Part shown: positions 47,158 to 59,795 of the stretch, in pieces
Layout: each line of letters opens with the position of its first letter
Numbering within the stretch: position 1 is the first letter of the stretch
Notes under the pieces: generated by a model
What the model was told of the DNA's origin: nothing
The model's input: only the letters and a program-made list of their open reading frames with translations
Databases searched by the model: none
Position numbers and translations under genes: made by a program
Source: Miscanthus floridulus
Lineage: Eukaryota > Streptophyta > Magnoliopsida > Poales > Poaceae
Assembly: GCF_019320115.1 (NCBI RefSeq)
Contig: NC_089586.1
Location: forward strand, 1,771,388 to 1,835,387
DNA length: 64,000 bases
Direction: 5' to 3'

Positions 47158-47943
47158 TACTTTCAGAAAATCACATCATCGGATTAGTGTAGATTCATTT
47201 TTCTGTGAAACACTATTTAGCAATTCCGGACTCTACCAAACATGTTATTGTGGCATCGATCTAAAGGCCCGTTGGCCCGGTCCGCGTTTGATGATGATGC
47301 ATCGGATCGGGGGGGTGAAAGAAACAGGCACCATCGCCACTACCCAGCAGAATCCTCGATCCCACTACCGAGTAGTTCGTGATAGCCAGCTTAACCTCCT
47401 GCTTTTCTTTAGCCAGCAGGGTAGTGCTCCTCTCTCCCCACCACCACTACCCCTGCCTTGTCCTCCTCGACCTAGACCCTCTCGCTCCTGCGTCCTCTGC
47501 CTCTCTCGATCGTCTGTGCCCCGGCCTCCCCTGCTTCTCCTCTAGCATGCTCCCCTCCATATATACATATCCCACAGATGTTGCTTGCTTCCATGAACTA
47601 GCTAATTAACCTCTCAATCAGTCTCCCGCATAGCTAGCAGCAGAATCTATCCTCCTTGTATATATATATACTAGTACTAGGCTCTGGTCGATGATGGCGT
47701 GTCCGAGCCAAGGAAGAAGACAGCAGAAGCTAGCAAACATCATGAGTGGTGCCATGGACATGGTGCGAGCCGCGTGACCCAACAAACTACACACACCTAG
47801 GAGAGACCAGAGAGATTCAGAGCTCAGAGGCGCGCGTGCGTGCACGTAAGGATGTGCTGAGGAGGAAAATTAAAGAGGGGGCGGAGAGGGGAGAATTAAG
47901 GTTCTCGTACGTCTTTTTGCTGCTTGCCGGTCGGCCATCGATC
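47158..47943 (+). promoter_or_regulatory. Upstream region of the 47944 gene
   Basis: C/T-rich stretches at 47430-47545 and 'tatatatatatacta' near 47661 fit a plant promoter or leader. An upstream in-frame ATG at 47746 exists, but the sequence between it and 47944 has leader-like composition. Confidence 0.35.
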
Positions 47944-48264
47944 ATGTGGGGCCTGGTGCGGCAGGGCCTGAGATGGGGCCGGCGGCGGCGGACGGTGCGG
48001 GTGGTGGACGAGAGTGCGCTCGGTGCAGACGGCGACGTTGACGGTGGCGCCGCTCCGCCGGCCGCTGGCGGCGCGGTGGCGGCGCCGACGCTGGGCAGCG
48101 CCCTGGCCAGGGCGCTGCTGGCGCTGGCGTGCGCCATCCGCTTCGACGGCGAGGACGTCGGCGCGACCGAGGAGGCGTGGGCCGCCACCGGGTGGCGCCC
48201 GCGCGCCGACGAGGTCAGCCACCTCATGGTGCGCGAGAGCATGCGCTACGCCATCTACGCCTAG
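47944..48264 (+). CDS. Small uncharacterised protein, 106 residues, single exon
   Basis: The frame starts 'MWGLVRQGLRWGRRRRTVRV' and ends 'VRESMRYAIYA' before TAG. It is GC-rich, especially at third codon positions, as in many grass genes, while its flanks are AT-rich. The N-terminus is strongly basic, the middle is Ala/Gly-rich low complexity, and a conserved-looking C-terminal helix carries 'GWRPRADEVSHLMVRESMRY'. I do not recognise a named family. The start is chosen at 47944 because upstream residues look like leader sequence. Confidence 0.6.
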   Translation: MWGLVRQGLRWGRRRRTVRVVDESALGADGDVDGGAAPPAAGGAVAAPTLGSALARALLALACAIRFDGEDVGATEEAWAATGWRPRADEVSHLMVRESMRYAIYA

Positions 48265-51200
48265 CCGTATATGTACTCCGTACTTTGCAGAGTAGGATTC
48301 TACGTCCCTATATACATACGTATCCATGCATGCATGTACCATTTGGGTATGTGTATGTAGGTGTTATTGTGTTAAACAACATATATATTTACGTAGCAGG
48401 TTGAGATGGTGCATAGTGTATAGAGTACTGTATGTATCTCGTATTCTTGTACGCGGTGGTCCCTACTAGCTAGTCTACTAGGAGGGTCTAGGACGGACAA
48501 TAAAGTTCTGTGATGTGGAATTGTTGGCAAGGATAAGAAATCACCAAGGCAAAAATTGCATGTCAAATTGGCACTATATATATTCCTCCTCCGTGTCCAT
48601 GTAATTCTTGGCCTTCTTTGGAGTTTTGTTTAGTTTTGGCATTCGGAACTTGGATTTCAGCTTTTGTATACGTGAAGTTTCAGCTGGTGCAAAAATGCTC
48701 TTTCTTCGCGAATACGGTCCGAAAATGATGTGCCACTACCACTACGACAGATCTTTGGGGTGAAGAAAGACAAACTGGCCGGACTGCAATTTCAGTTCTC
48801 CACAACTTTATTCCTACCAATTTGAACTAATTAACCGCTGCAAAAGTTTCTTAGGTATACATAGACCGAAGTCCAAAGGTTAGGTTGGCCAAAATCTTTT
48901 GGTCTCGACCAAAAAGTAGAACCCTTTGCTCTGTTACTTTGTGTCCTCAATAATTCCTCTGCCGTACTGCAAAGTTTTCAAAAGTGTGTTTACTCAGGTT
49001 ATCTTTAGAGCAAAGAAGTTGTATTTCCCATCAGACAGAGAACTTTGTCTACAAGGATTTGTGTAATCTTTGTTTTTTTCATTTTCATGTAACCTTTTTG
49101 TTTGAATACTATATATTTGAGATATGTATAACCAGTAACTGGAAATCACTCCTGTTTCATTGGCGAAGGTTACTCCAAACTCACCTCAGTTGGCAAAAAG
49201 GGTTGATGGTGTCCGCGTGGCAAAAAAATGTATTTCATGATAAATCGTGCAAACTCTGTGTAATTTTGTGATAGTTTTACGGTTGGCACATAAGTGTACT
49301 CTGTCCAAATTTACTTGGATTGGAAACAATTTCAACATGAGCCCGGCAGCCCGCAGGTGATAGAATGTTCCTGAGCCTTGACTTGGGCAGCACCGCATGC
49401 AGCAGATCAGAATTGACAGTGAAGGTACAGAGGTGTGAAGAACCAAAACTGAACGGCTGTGCCAGAAGATCATCTGTTGCAGATCACTTGAGGCTTGAGC
49501 TGAGAGCCACCCCTAGTCTGAAGTCTGAACTGAACAGATTTGACGATCATGGTTGGTAGCTTCTATCTGTGGTGACTGGTGAGCGCATCATCACCATCAT
49601 CATCGTCGGTCACCAGTTCATGCGTAGTCGATCTGTGCAAGCCAGCAGGGCCCTCCAGAAAATCCGCAGCAACCATCTTCCTGAATATACTAGTATGCGT
49701 TTGCAGACATACCGGATACGTGGCGCGATGATGATCACCGCATTTCCATCAACTTTCCAAAATTGCCAATCAGCATGAGTCATGCCGCAGCATGATCTGA
49801 AGAAGAACAAGCATCATGTCATTCAAAACTCCCCTTTACCAATGCAAGAATACTTCTGGATTCTGATTGTCTCCATGGATGGAATGCCTGATTCACCAAC
49901 ATCCACAGATAGTGCTCGCTTAATTAGCTAGTGCTGCAGGTAGAAGTAGAACCTAAGGTGCAGTGCAGGCAGAAAGTTCATTGCAGCGTGCATGGTGAAT
50001 TGGTGATGGTGGCCAGCTAAACACGGACAGTATTTTCTTCCTCTGCTGCGTTCATGTCACAAGCTGCTGTTGCTGCTGCTGCCTGCCTGATTTGGCTGTG
50101 CAGGTAGGGCAGGGGCACGCAGCACGCACCATCTGCGGTGGAGCCATCGATAGCTTCACACAGAGCTAGATGCGCTTATGTGTGGTTGGTGGATCATATA
50201 GCCTCTGAGAATTGAGTTGATGATAAGCCTCTGGATCAATCACAGGCTTCCAGATAAGGGAGGGTTAATGGCCTCGCCTACATGCTCTGTCTCCTCCTTT
50301 CAGGCTACAGATAAGGGTGGGTTAATGGAGAAAAGTCATTGCATTAGTCAACGCCCGAGCTACCTCCATGGTCATGGCACGAGTAAGCACAGCAAATGCA
50401 AGTAATTGGTTTGTTGTTTCTGGGGTTGAGATGAGATGGATGGATGAGGTGGTGGGGACGTAGGGGCAAAGGTGGCCTGCAGTGGCGGTTGGTGATCACG
50501 TATTCTCAGCCCAGGACACCATGGGTACAGCTTTGCCACTGCTTGAGAGGCATTGGGCAAGGGTCAACCCTCAACAGGGAGATTAGTACTTTGTCATGTT
50601 ATGGGAATATGGATGAATGGATGATGCATTACATGTTGTCTCAAGTTGAGGAAAACTTGGACTCTGTTTTCTTCTGAAGGAGTTGGCAGGGTGACCCAGT
50701 GTTCAGTTCAGGTCTTCGACTATTTGAGGTGTAGTATCATTGTTCCGAAACTTCAGACGGCAAAAGATGCTGACAACAGATTTCACCTGATTACGTTACA
50801 TGGATCAGCAATGCTACTTCATATTTGCCTTGACCTTCAGCAAAGTGACCTCATTTCTTCGTTACGCCATTGCCTTGTCTGGGGTAGCTTCTTAGGCCTT
50901 CCCAACCTCATGCTTTTACTTAGCCTCAAGTGCCATGTAGAATCGGCAGAAGCTACATATGCTTGGGGAGAGAAGGTGGTCCATGCTAAAAAAGAAGAGG
51001 GAGAGGAAATAAAGGTGAGGCATGATGAAAGCAAAAAGTTTCTATGCAAACCACAAGTAGTGACAGTTTACATTATGTGAATAGTAATCTCAACATTTCC
51101 TAGTTTATGTGGATCACTTTATTTGTACTGGAACTAAGAGTGGTAGCCTCCCTCGGTGGTGCCCTTAGCTTCTCTCCTCGTTTCTTTTTCTTTTTTTGAA

Positions 51201-51606
51201 AATGTCTCCTCATTTCCTTGAATTCTCTGCCTTGTGTGTTGGGTCTCCAGTTATAGAATCTGATGAGTGACCGTACATACTTCACTATGTGCCACACACA
51301 CTGACGGTGGGGGTATTTAGATCATCCATCTGCAGAGTAAAACGAAGAGTTAGTAACAAAGAAGTATCCTAGCGAAACATTCAGACGAACTCTTTCAGAC
51401 AATCTGCAACGAGGCTGAACAACAAAGACCAGCAAATCTGCCAAATTACCCAGAGGCTGCCCGTTACCTCGACCAACAAATTGCATCAGTAACCATAATA
51501 TTTTTTTCTTCAGGAAACGATTGCATCAACAGACTGCGCACACGCAACGTCAACCAAGAATTGGAAACCAGATCTCGAACCTCGATGGAGATTCAGTACA
51601 CACTCG
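48265..51606. other. Intergenic stretch of 3.3 kb
   Basis: No frame with recognisable homology or splice structure. Minor direct repeat 'agataagggdgggttaatgg' at about 50254 and 50312. No clear MITE ends seen. Confidence 0.45.
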
Positions 51607-54600
51607 CTAGTGCGCCACGAGAGCGAAGGAACCGAGGGAAAGAAGAAAGAGAGATAGGCACTCGCACCACGGCTGCGCCGCCCCGCTGGTGGTGCTGCCG
51701 TTGCCGTCCAATCGGAGCAACTCCAGGACACGTTTTTCACCTGTCAGGACCTCGACCAGCCCTTGCGATCCACAAAACAAAACAAAACAAAGAAAGGATG
51801 AGGCGGATCGCACTACCACGACGATTTTGCAATGGCGATGACTATGAGCGAGGGCCCCTGACGGATTACCGTTAGTGTAGTCCCGGCAGTCGTGCTCCCC
51901 GACTACCAGGCCGGTCGGCCACCGCTCGCTGAACCTGCCGGCGGCGGCAACGGCGTCGTCGCCCCCGTCGCGGCAGCAGTGCCCGACGAGCCAGCACCGC
52001 CGGTCCGGGACCCTCCGCAGCGTCCTTCTACGAACCACGCCTGTGTCCTGTTGGCTTGGCTGAAAAAGGTATGGCATAAGCCAAGTGAACAGAACGCTGA
52101 ACATCCATCCATCCATTGCAGTTGCAGGAGCAGGACAAATAAATGTTAGTTGATTTCCACCAGCCTATTGGGCCCTTACCTCTGCGTCTTGATCGGAGGC
52201 GTCCAACCCTAACTGGTTGGTGGGCCCATGTCGCACAGCACATACAAATAGAGAAGGTGGGGATCGGGGCTCGTTTAACGAAGTTGACCGGAGCCGCCAC
52301 ACCCATCAAAAAGAAAACCCTAATCCGATCTAAAGGTCGTGCTGCAAGCGACGGGATGAGCCCACCGACTCAGGCCGTCGCCCCTGCAGGATCACTACCG
52401 TACCACTACGGTTCACCACAGCGCCACTGGGTCTACACCGGGCCACTGGTGATCGTCTCCACGGCGATGGACGCCTACTACACCGACGGCATCGGCGTCT
52501 ACCCGCTGAGGTGCATCCACGAAGAAGTACGAGGATGCTCACTCGGATCTACGGTTACACACAGAGGTACACATCGATCCTAACAATGGTATCAGAGCTA
52601 GGTTGCCTCTGTGTAACCCTAACCCTAATCGGGTAAAAGATGAAAGAAAAAGTGACCAGGGTGGCGGAAGTCACTATATACCGGTCGCCACCGCCACCGC
52701 GCGGGAAAAGTGCCGCACTGACATGGCAAGAAAGAATAGATCCGTGTTTTCGGATCAGAGAAGAAGTAAAGGAAGGGGAAAAAGGATTCGGTACAAATAA
52801 GAAAAGGAAAAGAAATCAAAAGAAAATCGAACCCTAACCCTAGATCCCCTTTTCGGGTGAACAAGCGAAAAGAAAAGAAAAGAAAGAAATGTGATTCGGC
52901 TTAGACCCGCTCAGATCCGAAGGGGAAGAAGAAAAGGAACCCTAGATCCAAACCCTAATTCCCTACATCAGTTTGGATAAGAGAAAAGAAAACTCAAATC
53001 AGAGAAAGGGAAAAGGGGTAGGTCGTTTTCCGAACCCTAACCCTAGATCTAAACCCTATTCCCATCCACTGGTTCGGAAAAGAGAAGAACACAGTCCAAA
53101 TCGAAAAGAAGAAGGGGATGGGAAAGGAGAAAGGGAGAAGGGGAAAGGAACCGATTAGGATGGGAAGGGAACCCATTCGGATGAACGAAAAGAAAAGAAA
53201 TCAAAGAACAGAAAACCGAATTGGCAAAATCGAATCGAAAAGCGAAACCATAACCCTAATTTTGACCCCATCCCCACCACGGGTTAATCCCAGAAGAGAG
53301 AAGGGACGGGGAAGAAGGGAAAAGGGGGACGGATCCACCTTCGCCGGCGTGGGTGAAGAAGAGCTCGGCCAAAGGGGGCGCCGCGGCCAGGCCGCTCGAC
53401 GGCGGCGTGCTCACCCGTTGGGGAGCACGCGCGCCGGCGAGGGGGCCGGCGACGGCGCCATGGTCGCTCCACCGCCCGCTCGCTCGGCGTCTCGCTCATG
53501 GTCGCGCTGCGGCTAGGAGAGAAGAGAGAGCGACGAAGGGAGAGAAAGCAAACGGCGAAATGAGATTAGGGTTTTGGGAGGACGCGGCCGGGAGCGTTTT
53601 TGTTCGCCCGAAGACGGCGCGCAGCCGTCCGATGAATCCAACGGCCACGAATGCTCGGGCCGTCGCCGGCCCAGGCGGGCGCGAGCGCGCGCGGCACTTT
53701 GCCGGCCCAGGCCCAGGTTGCGGCCTGGGTGCGGCCTGTGCGCGCGCGGACAGATGGGTCGAACCGGCTTTTGCCGTTTTTTGGGCCGACAGAGAAGGAT
53801 TGAGCGCGTTATTTCTTTTTTCATTTTCCTAGAAAATTGAAAAATGCAAATTGGCTCAAAAGAAAAATAGAAAAGTGATTTTTCCCTGTGGGTAAAATTC
53901 AAGGAAAAGAGAGTTTTTCCACAGCCAAAGAAATTGTTTATTCTCCAGTTAATTTGTACCAACGTGATATTTAATTAGAGAAAAAGAAAGTTTTCCGCTG
54001 CTAAAGAAATTATTGATTCTACAATTATTTTGAACCAATGTGGTATTTAATTGGAGAAAAAGAGTTTTGATATGATTATGATGTTGTTATTTTCTGACCA
54101 ACGTTGTTAATAACAATATCATAATTGTAATGATTTATGCATTAATTCTACTTCTGCCTAACGGTGATGTAGAATTAGTGTATAAGAAAAGTTGATAATT
54201 TTAATGATTTATGCATTAATTCTACTTCTGCCCAACGGTGATGTAGAATTAGTGTTGAGAACAGTTATAAAAGTTAATGATTTATGCATTAATTCTATTT
54301 CTGCCCAACGGTGATGTAGAATTAGTGTGTAAGAATAGTTGTGAAAGTTAAAGATTTATGCATTAATTCTATTTTTGTCCAATGGTGATGTAGAATTAGT
54401 GTATAAGAATAGTTGTATGTTTTGATTTTGATCAATGTTGAAATCAAGGCATGCAAATGGTGTTATTTTTATGTTAAGAAAAGTTGTGACCTGGTTTTCA
54501 TCTTGTCTAAGGTGGACTGGGTAGTCACCTTATCATTTTGCACTAAGTTATGTGGCACCGGTGAGGGAGACAAAAGAGAATGATGCCACTTGAGCAACTA

Positions 54601-57600
54601 AAGAGAGGGATTTTGAATCCCAAAAGATAGTCCTATGACTTTTATGCATAGAAAGTGGGTCACTGCCAACAAGAAATGTTTTGGCTGTGATAAAGAACAT
54701 GATTGAACCTGCAATTGTGGGCTCAATCCCAGAGTGTGACACAGTTACCGAGTACCTCGATAGAATAAAGAGTCAGTTCACTGGCTCTTCAAAGACATGC
54801 TACATAGCTGATAAAGCAGCTGGTGACAGAGTGTTACTCTGGAAATTGTGGCATAAGAGAGCTCACGATGCGTTGTCGAAATTATGGCACTATCGTTTAT
54901 GCCATATTTCGAGGGGGAGAATAGAAAGACAAGTTAAGAATGATATTCTTCCTCCATTAGAGCTCTCAGATTAAGTTCAATGCAGGAGATGCATAAAAGA
55001 AAAGTATGTAAAGAAGATTAAGAAAGATGACAAACGAAGCATAGGAATTTTATAGATTATTCACACAGACATCTGTGGTCAACTTTCCTGTAAAGAGTGT
55101 GGATGGTTATGATCCGTTCATAACATTCATAGATGATTACTCCCATTATGGCTATATTTATCCAATTAAAGAAAGAACAGAAGCATTGGATAAATTTAGG
55201 ATATTAAAGATTAAAGATAGTCAGGTTTGACTGTGGGGGAGTACTACGGTCGGCATACCCCATATGGCCAAAGTTCCTGGACCTTATGTAAGGTTCTTAT
55301 AGGAGAATGATAAAGTAGCCCAGTATTCTATACCGGGCGAACCTCAGCAGAATAGAGTAGGTAAAAGAATCAATCGTACCCTGATGGATATGGTGTGCAG
55401 TATGATAAGTTACTCCACCTTACAGTTAAGCCTATGGATGGAGGCGTTAAAAACTCCATTCATATTCTCAAAAGAGTACCAAGTAAGTCGGTGCCCAAAA
55501 TGCCGTATGAGTTGTGAACAGAAAGAGTACCCTCACTAAACCACTTGCGTGTGTGTGGAGGAGCCCTGCTGAGGCTAAAGTATTTAACCCAAACATTGGG
55601 AAGTTATATCCCAAAACAGTAAGTTGTCATTTGTTTGGCTACATAGAAAAGTCAAAAGGCTTTCGTTTCTACTGTCCAGAGAGACATATAAAGTTTGTGG
55701 AAACGAGACACACTGTCTTCCTAGAGGATGAAAAGATGAGGGGGAGCATGGTAGCTCGAGAAATTGACATTGAAGTGAAGCAGGTGTATGCGCCCACTCC
55801 AATTATTCATGAGCCAATTTTCTCACTACATGCTGTCGCTACATCGACAACGCAAGATACTATGGTGTCAGCACCTGTTGTTATTCCACCTGTGGCAACA
55901 ATGAATGAAAATGAGGAACCTGTTCTTTAGGATCCTATAGAACCTATTGCCACACATGAGGGGAGCAACAACAGTCTCAAACAGAAGATGTGCTAAATGT
56001 GGAGACCCCTAGAAGGTCTCAAAGAGTTAGTAAATCAGCTATTTCTACTGATTATGAAGTGTACAACACTAAGGAATTTCAAATGGATGTTGATTCCACC
56101 TTTTTTGAAGAAACAATGAGAAGTGATCATTCATCAAAGTGGCTTGAGGCCATGGAAGATGAAATGAAATCGATGAATACCAATAAAGTTTGGGATTTAG
56201 AAATAATTCCTAAAGGAGCCAAAACAGTAGGCTGTAAATGGGTCTACAAAACAAAGCTTGACTCTCAAGGGAATATAGAGAGATATAAAGCGAGACTTGT
56301 GGCAAAAGGCTTTATGCAAAGAGAAAGAATTGATTACAATAAGACCTTTTCTCCAGTCTCATGTAAAGATTCCTTCAAAATCATAATGGCATTAGTGGCA
56401 CATTACGATTTAGAATTACATCAGATGGATGTAAAGACAACATTTCTCAACGGAGACTTAGAGGAAAATGTTTACATGGCACAACCGAAAGGTTTTGTCA
56501 TGGAAGGAAAAGAACGAATGAGATGCCGCCTAAAGAAATCCATTTATGGATTAAAGCAAGCTTCAAGACAGTGGTACTTGAAGTTTGATCAGTCAATAAA
56601 GAATTTTGGGTTTTAAAAGAGAATGTAGAGGACAATTGTGTCTATGCAAAGTTTAAGAATGGGAAGTTTATCTTCCTTGTCCTGTATGTAGATGATATCT
56701 TACTTGCTAGTAGTGATGTCAGTCTACTACAGGAGAGAAAGAAGTTTTGTCCTCAAAACTTGATATGAAAGATCTTGACGAAGCCTCGTTCGTTCTAGGA
56801 ATCGAGATTCACCGAGATAAAAGAAAAAGGGTATAATGACTGTCACAAAAGGTATACATGGAAAAGATCTTAAAGAAATTTAGTATGCACAAATATAGTC
56901 CCTCACCTGCTCCTATAGTCAAGGGCGACAGATATGAGGATTTTAAATGCCCCAGGAACCAATATGAGCTCAATCGATAAAGTGAAAGTGGTTCCATATG
57001 CTTCAGCTGTCGGAAGCTTGCAACATGCTCAAGTATGTACGCGCCCTGACTTGGTATTTGTTACCAGGTTTTACTTGGCAGATTCCAGAGCAATTCTGGA
57101 ATAGAACACTGAAATTAGTAAAGAAAGTCTTGCATTATTTGCAAGGAACGAAAGGCCTCATGATGACATATAAAAGATCTGATTTACTCCACATAGTGGG
57201 ATATTTAGATTCTGATTATGCGAGAGTAAATACATATACAGACGTGGATTTTCTATCATCTCGCAAAAAGGGAGCTATTTTATAAAAAAGCTCAAAGCAA
57301 ACTATCACTACATCGTCCATAATGTATGACAGTTTGTAGTGTGTTTTATGAGGCAACGGGCAGGTGAACTGACTAAAGAAGTTCATACTCAGTTTGAAGG
57401 TGGTTGACGACATCTATAGACCACTTAAAGTTATACTATGATTATAATCTGGCAGTACAGGATGCTCACAACATAAGTCAAGTGGTGCTGCCAAACACAT
57501 TGATATAGAGTATTATGTTATGAAAGATAAAGTCTAGGATCAAGTCATAAGTCTTGAGCATATAAATACAGAAAAGATGCTCGCGGATCCGCTTACAAAA

Positions 57601-58650
57601 GGCTTACCACCCAACGTGTTCAGAGAACATGTAGCTAGCATGGGTTAAGGGAAAGCCTAAAATTCCTGGACAAAAGAAGGTACAAAGATAAGTATCTATT
57701 TTAGAACAGAGTAGTGAGTTGTAGCTGTTAAGTCTATCGGCAATGGACCATGACGATGAGACATGCTCTATGAGCTCATCTGTAATGGAATGAACAAAAG
57801 TAAATGATATGAAATTGAAAGATGGAATGAGATCAAGGGGGAGAATGTTAGTTGATCTCCACCAATAGGCCCAACGGCCTATTGGGCCCTTGCCTCTGTG
57901 CCTTGATGGGGGGCACCCAACCCTAACTGGTTGGTGGGCCCCTATCGCACAGCACATACAAATAGAGAAGGTGGGGATCGGGGCTCATTTAACGAGGTTG
58001 ACCGGAGCCGCCACACCCACCAAAAAGAAAACCCTAATCCGATCTAAAGGCCGTGCTGCTAGCGACGGGGTAAGCCCACCGACTCCGCTATCGCCCCTGC
58101 AGGATCACTATCGTACCACTATGGTTCACCACAGCGCCACTGGGTCTACACCGGGCCACTGGTGATCGTCTCCACAGCGATGGACGCCTACTACACCGAT
58201 GGCATCGGTGTCTACCCGCTGAGGTGCATCCACGGAGAAGTACGAGGATGCTCACCCGGATCTACGGTTACACACAGAGGTACACATCGATCCTAACAAT
58301 AAATCCTCGCCATGGTAGGACAGGATAGATAGGCTCTCGCCATGGCACGAATCAATCAATCAACCGTGAAGGAAGGCGAAGGGTTTTACCATACCAGGGA
58401 TCTCTCTCTGAGACAGCACCGCGAGCGTGGTGAGGGCGTCCTCCGGGTCCCGCGGCTGGAAACCGAACACTAACGCTTGGGCCAGGGCCAGGTCGGGCCG
58501 CAGGAGCATCATGAAGTGTTGCAGGTCCCACATGCCCAGAGAGTAGCCCGCCGACATCAGCAGCTGCGCGGGGCCCCTGGGCGCCCTCAGGGGCACAGCC
58601 GCCATGTACATGGCCGCTTGTGTCGCCAGCATCGAGGCATGAGGCGGCAT
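51607..58650 (-). CDS. Unidentified gene interrupted by a copia element in its first intron
   Basis: Exon 1 is 58390-58650 (87 codons, 'MPPHASMLATQAAMYMAAVP', then 'AGYSLGMWDLQHFMMLLRPD'), ending ATG|gtaaaacc. Exon 2 starts at 52059 after 'acctttttcag' in phase 0 and stays open to a TAG at 51607, giving 'RRTLRRVPDRRCWLVGHCCR' and 'VVGEHDCRDYTN'; a second intron at about 51755-51872 is possible. Predicted size 237 residues without that second intron. Removing the copia element (52144-58298) and one target copy leaves an intron of about 170 bp. The first exon is hydrophobic with Met-rich helices; the second has a Cys/His-containing segment. I do not recognise the family. The join rests on matching phase and splice sites only. 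Confidence 0.5.
52587..52598 (+). other. Primer-binding site of copia copy 2
   Basis: TGGTATCAGAGC, complementary to the 3' end of initiator tRNA-Met, one base after the 5' LTR. Confidence 0.9.
54131..54425 (+). repeat. 74-bp tandem repeat, 4 copies (copia copy 2)
   Basis: 'gatttatgcattaattct' starts at 54132, 54206, 54280 and 54353. Each unit has the pair AATTCTAC / GTAGAATT, or a one-base variant, flanking 'ttctgcccaacggtgat', giving a potential 8-bp hairpin. Confidence 0.88.
54545..57650 (+). pseudogene. Copia gag-pol remnant of copy 2
   Basis: 54681-54974 fuses gag ('EYLDRIKSQFTGSSK') directly to GAG-pre-integrase ('SKLWHYRLCHISRGRIER'), without zinc knuckle or protease. 55070-55510 is a frameshifted integrase core ('DGYDPFITFIDDYS'-like). 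55514-55930 is the integrase tail. 55990-56616 is the RT N-terminal part ('VGCKWVYKTKLDSQGNIERY', 'HQMDVKTTFLNGDLEENVYM'). 'LYVDDILLASSDVSLL' near 56680 is the RT catalytic motif. 56998-57285 and beyond hold RNase H pieces. Multiple stops and frameshifts: not functional. Confidence 0.88.
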
Positions 58651-59795
58651 GGATGGGCGACGGACAGGCAGAAGACGCGACGATTGGCTGCGGCCGCGCC
58701 GTGGCCACACGCGAAACCCGCAGTTGTCAGTGAACACGGCGTGGCATCCCCAACTCCCAACGGAGGGTGGATGGTGGCGCCCAGCCCAGCCGGTGGACGT
58801 CACTCCTCCGCCGATGGCTGCTAGGGTACTGCTACTCTTTTGACTTGGTAGCTCTTGCATGGCAAGTGGCATAATTGACTGCTCCAGTACAAATCTCCAA
58901 TGTGCATTCCATAGTCCAATCCAATCACATCCTTTTCAGATTGCAGAACAGAACGATTCATTGGAGATTACTGCTACTCTTCTCACATTCTGGATGAACG
59001 AATGCTCAGTTCGGTGAGATTGTAACACTAGGAACTAGAATTTAGGCGACCAAAGTAGTGATTAACATTCAGTCACACGTCGTCGGGATACATGGACTAA
59101 TAAGATGGACTAACAACCAGTTAGGCTACACTAAAATTAGCCCACTCATTTATATGGACTAGGGCTAACTTGAGGTTAGTTCAGTATTCAAAACAATGCC
59201 CTATATGTGAACTTAACGATATGGATTCAGACTTAGAGAAAGTCAAGTATTTGGTGCAAACTCCTCACAAGAAAAAAAATATTCAATGCAAACCCCCCTC
59301 AACACTACAAACGTGAAAATCTTACTAGAAAAAATATACTTCGAAGTATTAAAATTAAAAAAATGAAATGATACATATCGATCTGTAATTTATGTGTAAA
59401 TGTACTTTGTTTTGCCAAGCTGACCTGATTCGGCGCTGCTGTGGCCACACGTGAAACATGGCATCATTTCCAAAAAAAATCCAAAGAGTAAAATGCAAAG
59501 GTGTCACGACACTGGTGACTGATGCCACTGAAGAAGATGACTGAAGAACTGATGATGGACCTGAAGGCAATACAGGATTGGAGGCGGTAAAGTCTGTCAT
59601 CACGAAGAGGCCCAAAAGGGTGACCCAGCCCAGTTTGAAGTATGCCGGCCCATACTGGGTGGCCCACAGATGAAGAAGCCGTGTGGAATCCCAACTCTGT
59701 AGAAACGTTAACTAGCTTCTAAGAGGAAGGAAGAAGACGGTAGTGTCGAAGGCGAGCGGTAGCTCGATGTATCCCTAATCCAGTACTCACTTTTG
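58651..59795. other. Spacer between the unidentified gene and the terminal copia element
   Basis: The first 250 bp upstream of 58650 (minus strand) would be the leader/promoter of the unidentified gene. The rest is AT-rich without a supported gene. Confidence 0.45.

Larger units (their letters stand above)
52144..58298 (+). mobile_element. Complete but decayed Ty1/copia element, copy 2
   Basis: LTRs at 52144-52585 and 57846-58298 begin TGTTAG and end CTAACA; flanks are ATAAA on both sides (52139-52143 and 58299-58303). The primer-binding site TGGTATCAGAGC is at 52587-52598 and the polypurine tract 'aagggggagaa' at 57835-57845. Order: LTR, leader with 'accctaaccctaa' runs, four 74-bp repeats, gag/pre-integrase remnant, integrase, RT, RNase H, LTR. 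By eye the LTRs differ at about 27 sites plus a 13-bp indel, roughly 6%. Same family as the minus-strand copy at 10166-16067. Confidence 0.93.

Noticed and set aside
47817..48342. Minus-strand ORFs opposite the small gene at 47944
   Set aside because: GC-rich shadow frames of the plus-strand gene.
52143..52583. 146-residue ORF over the 5' LTR of copia copy 2
   Set aside because: Exactly overlaps the LTR; the reverse-strand equivalent occurs in copy 1. It is LTR sequence.
52613..52630. 'accctaaccctaa' runs beside the copia primer-binding site, and the mirrored 'ttagggttaggg' at about 15592-15610
   Set aside because: Only two or three units, present at the same position in both copies of the element, and not the plant TTTAGGG repeat. 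They are part of the leader, not telomeric DNA.
58477..58843. Plus-strand ORFs opposite exon 1 of the gene at 51607-58650
   Set aside because: Histidine/arginine-rich shadow frames of the minus-strand exon.
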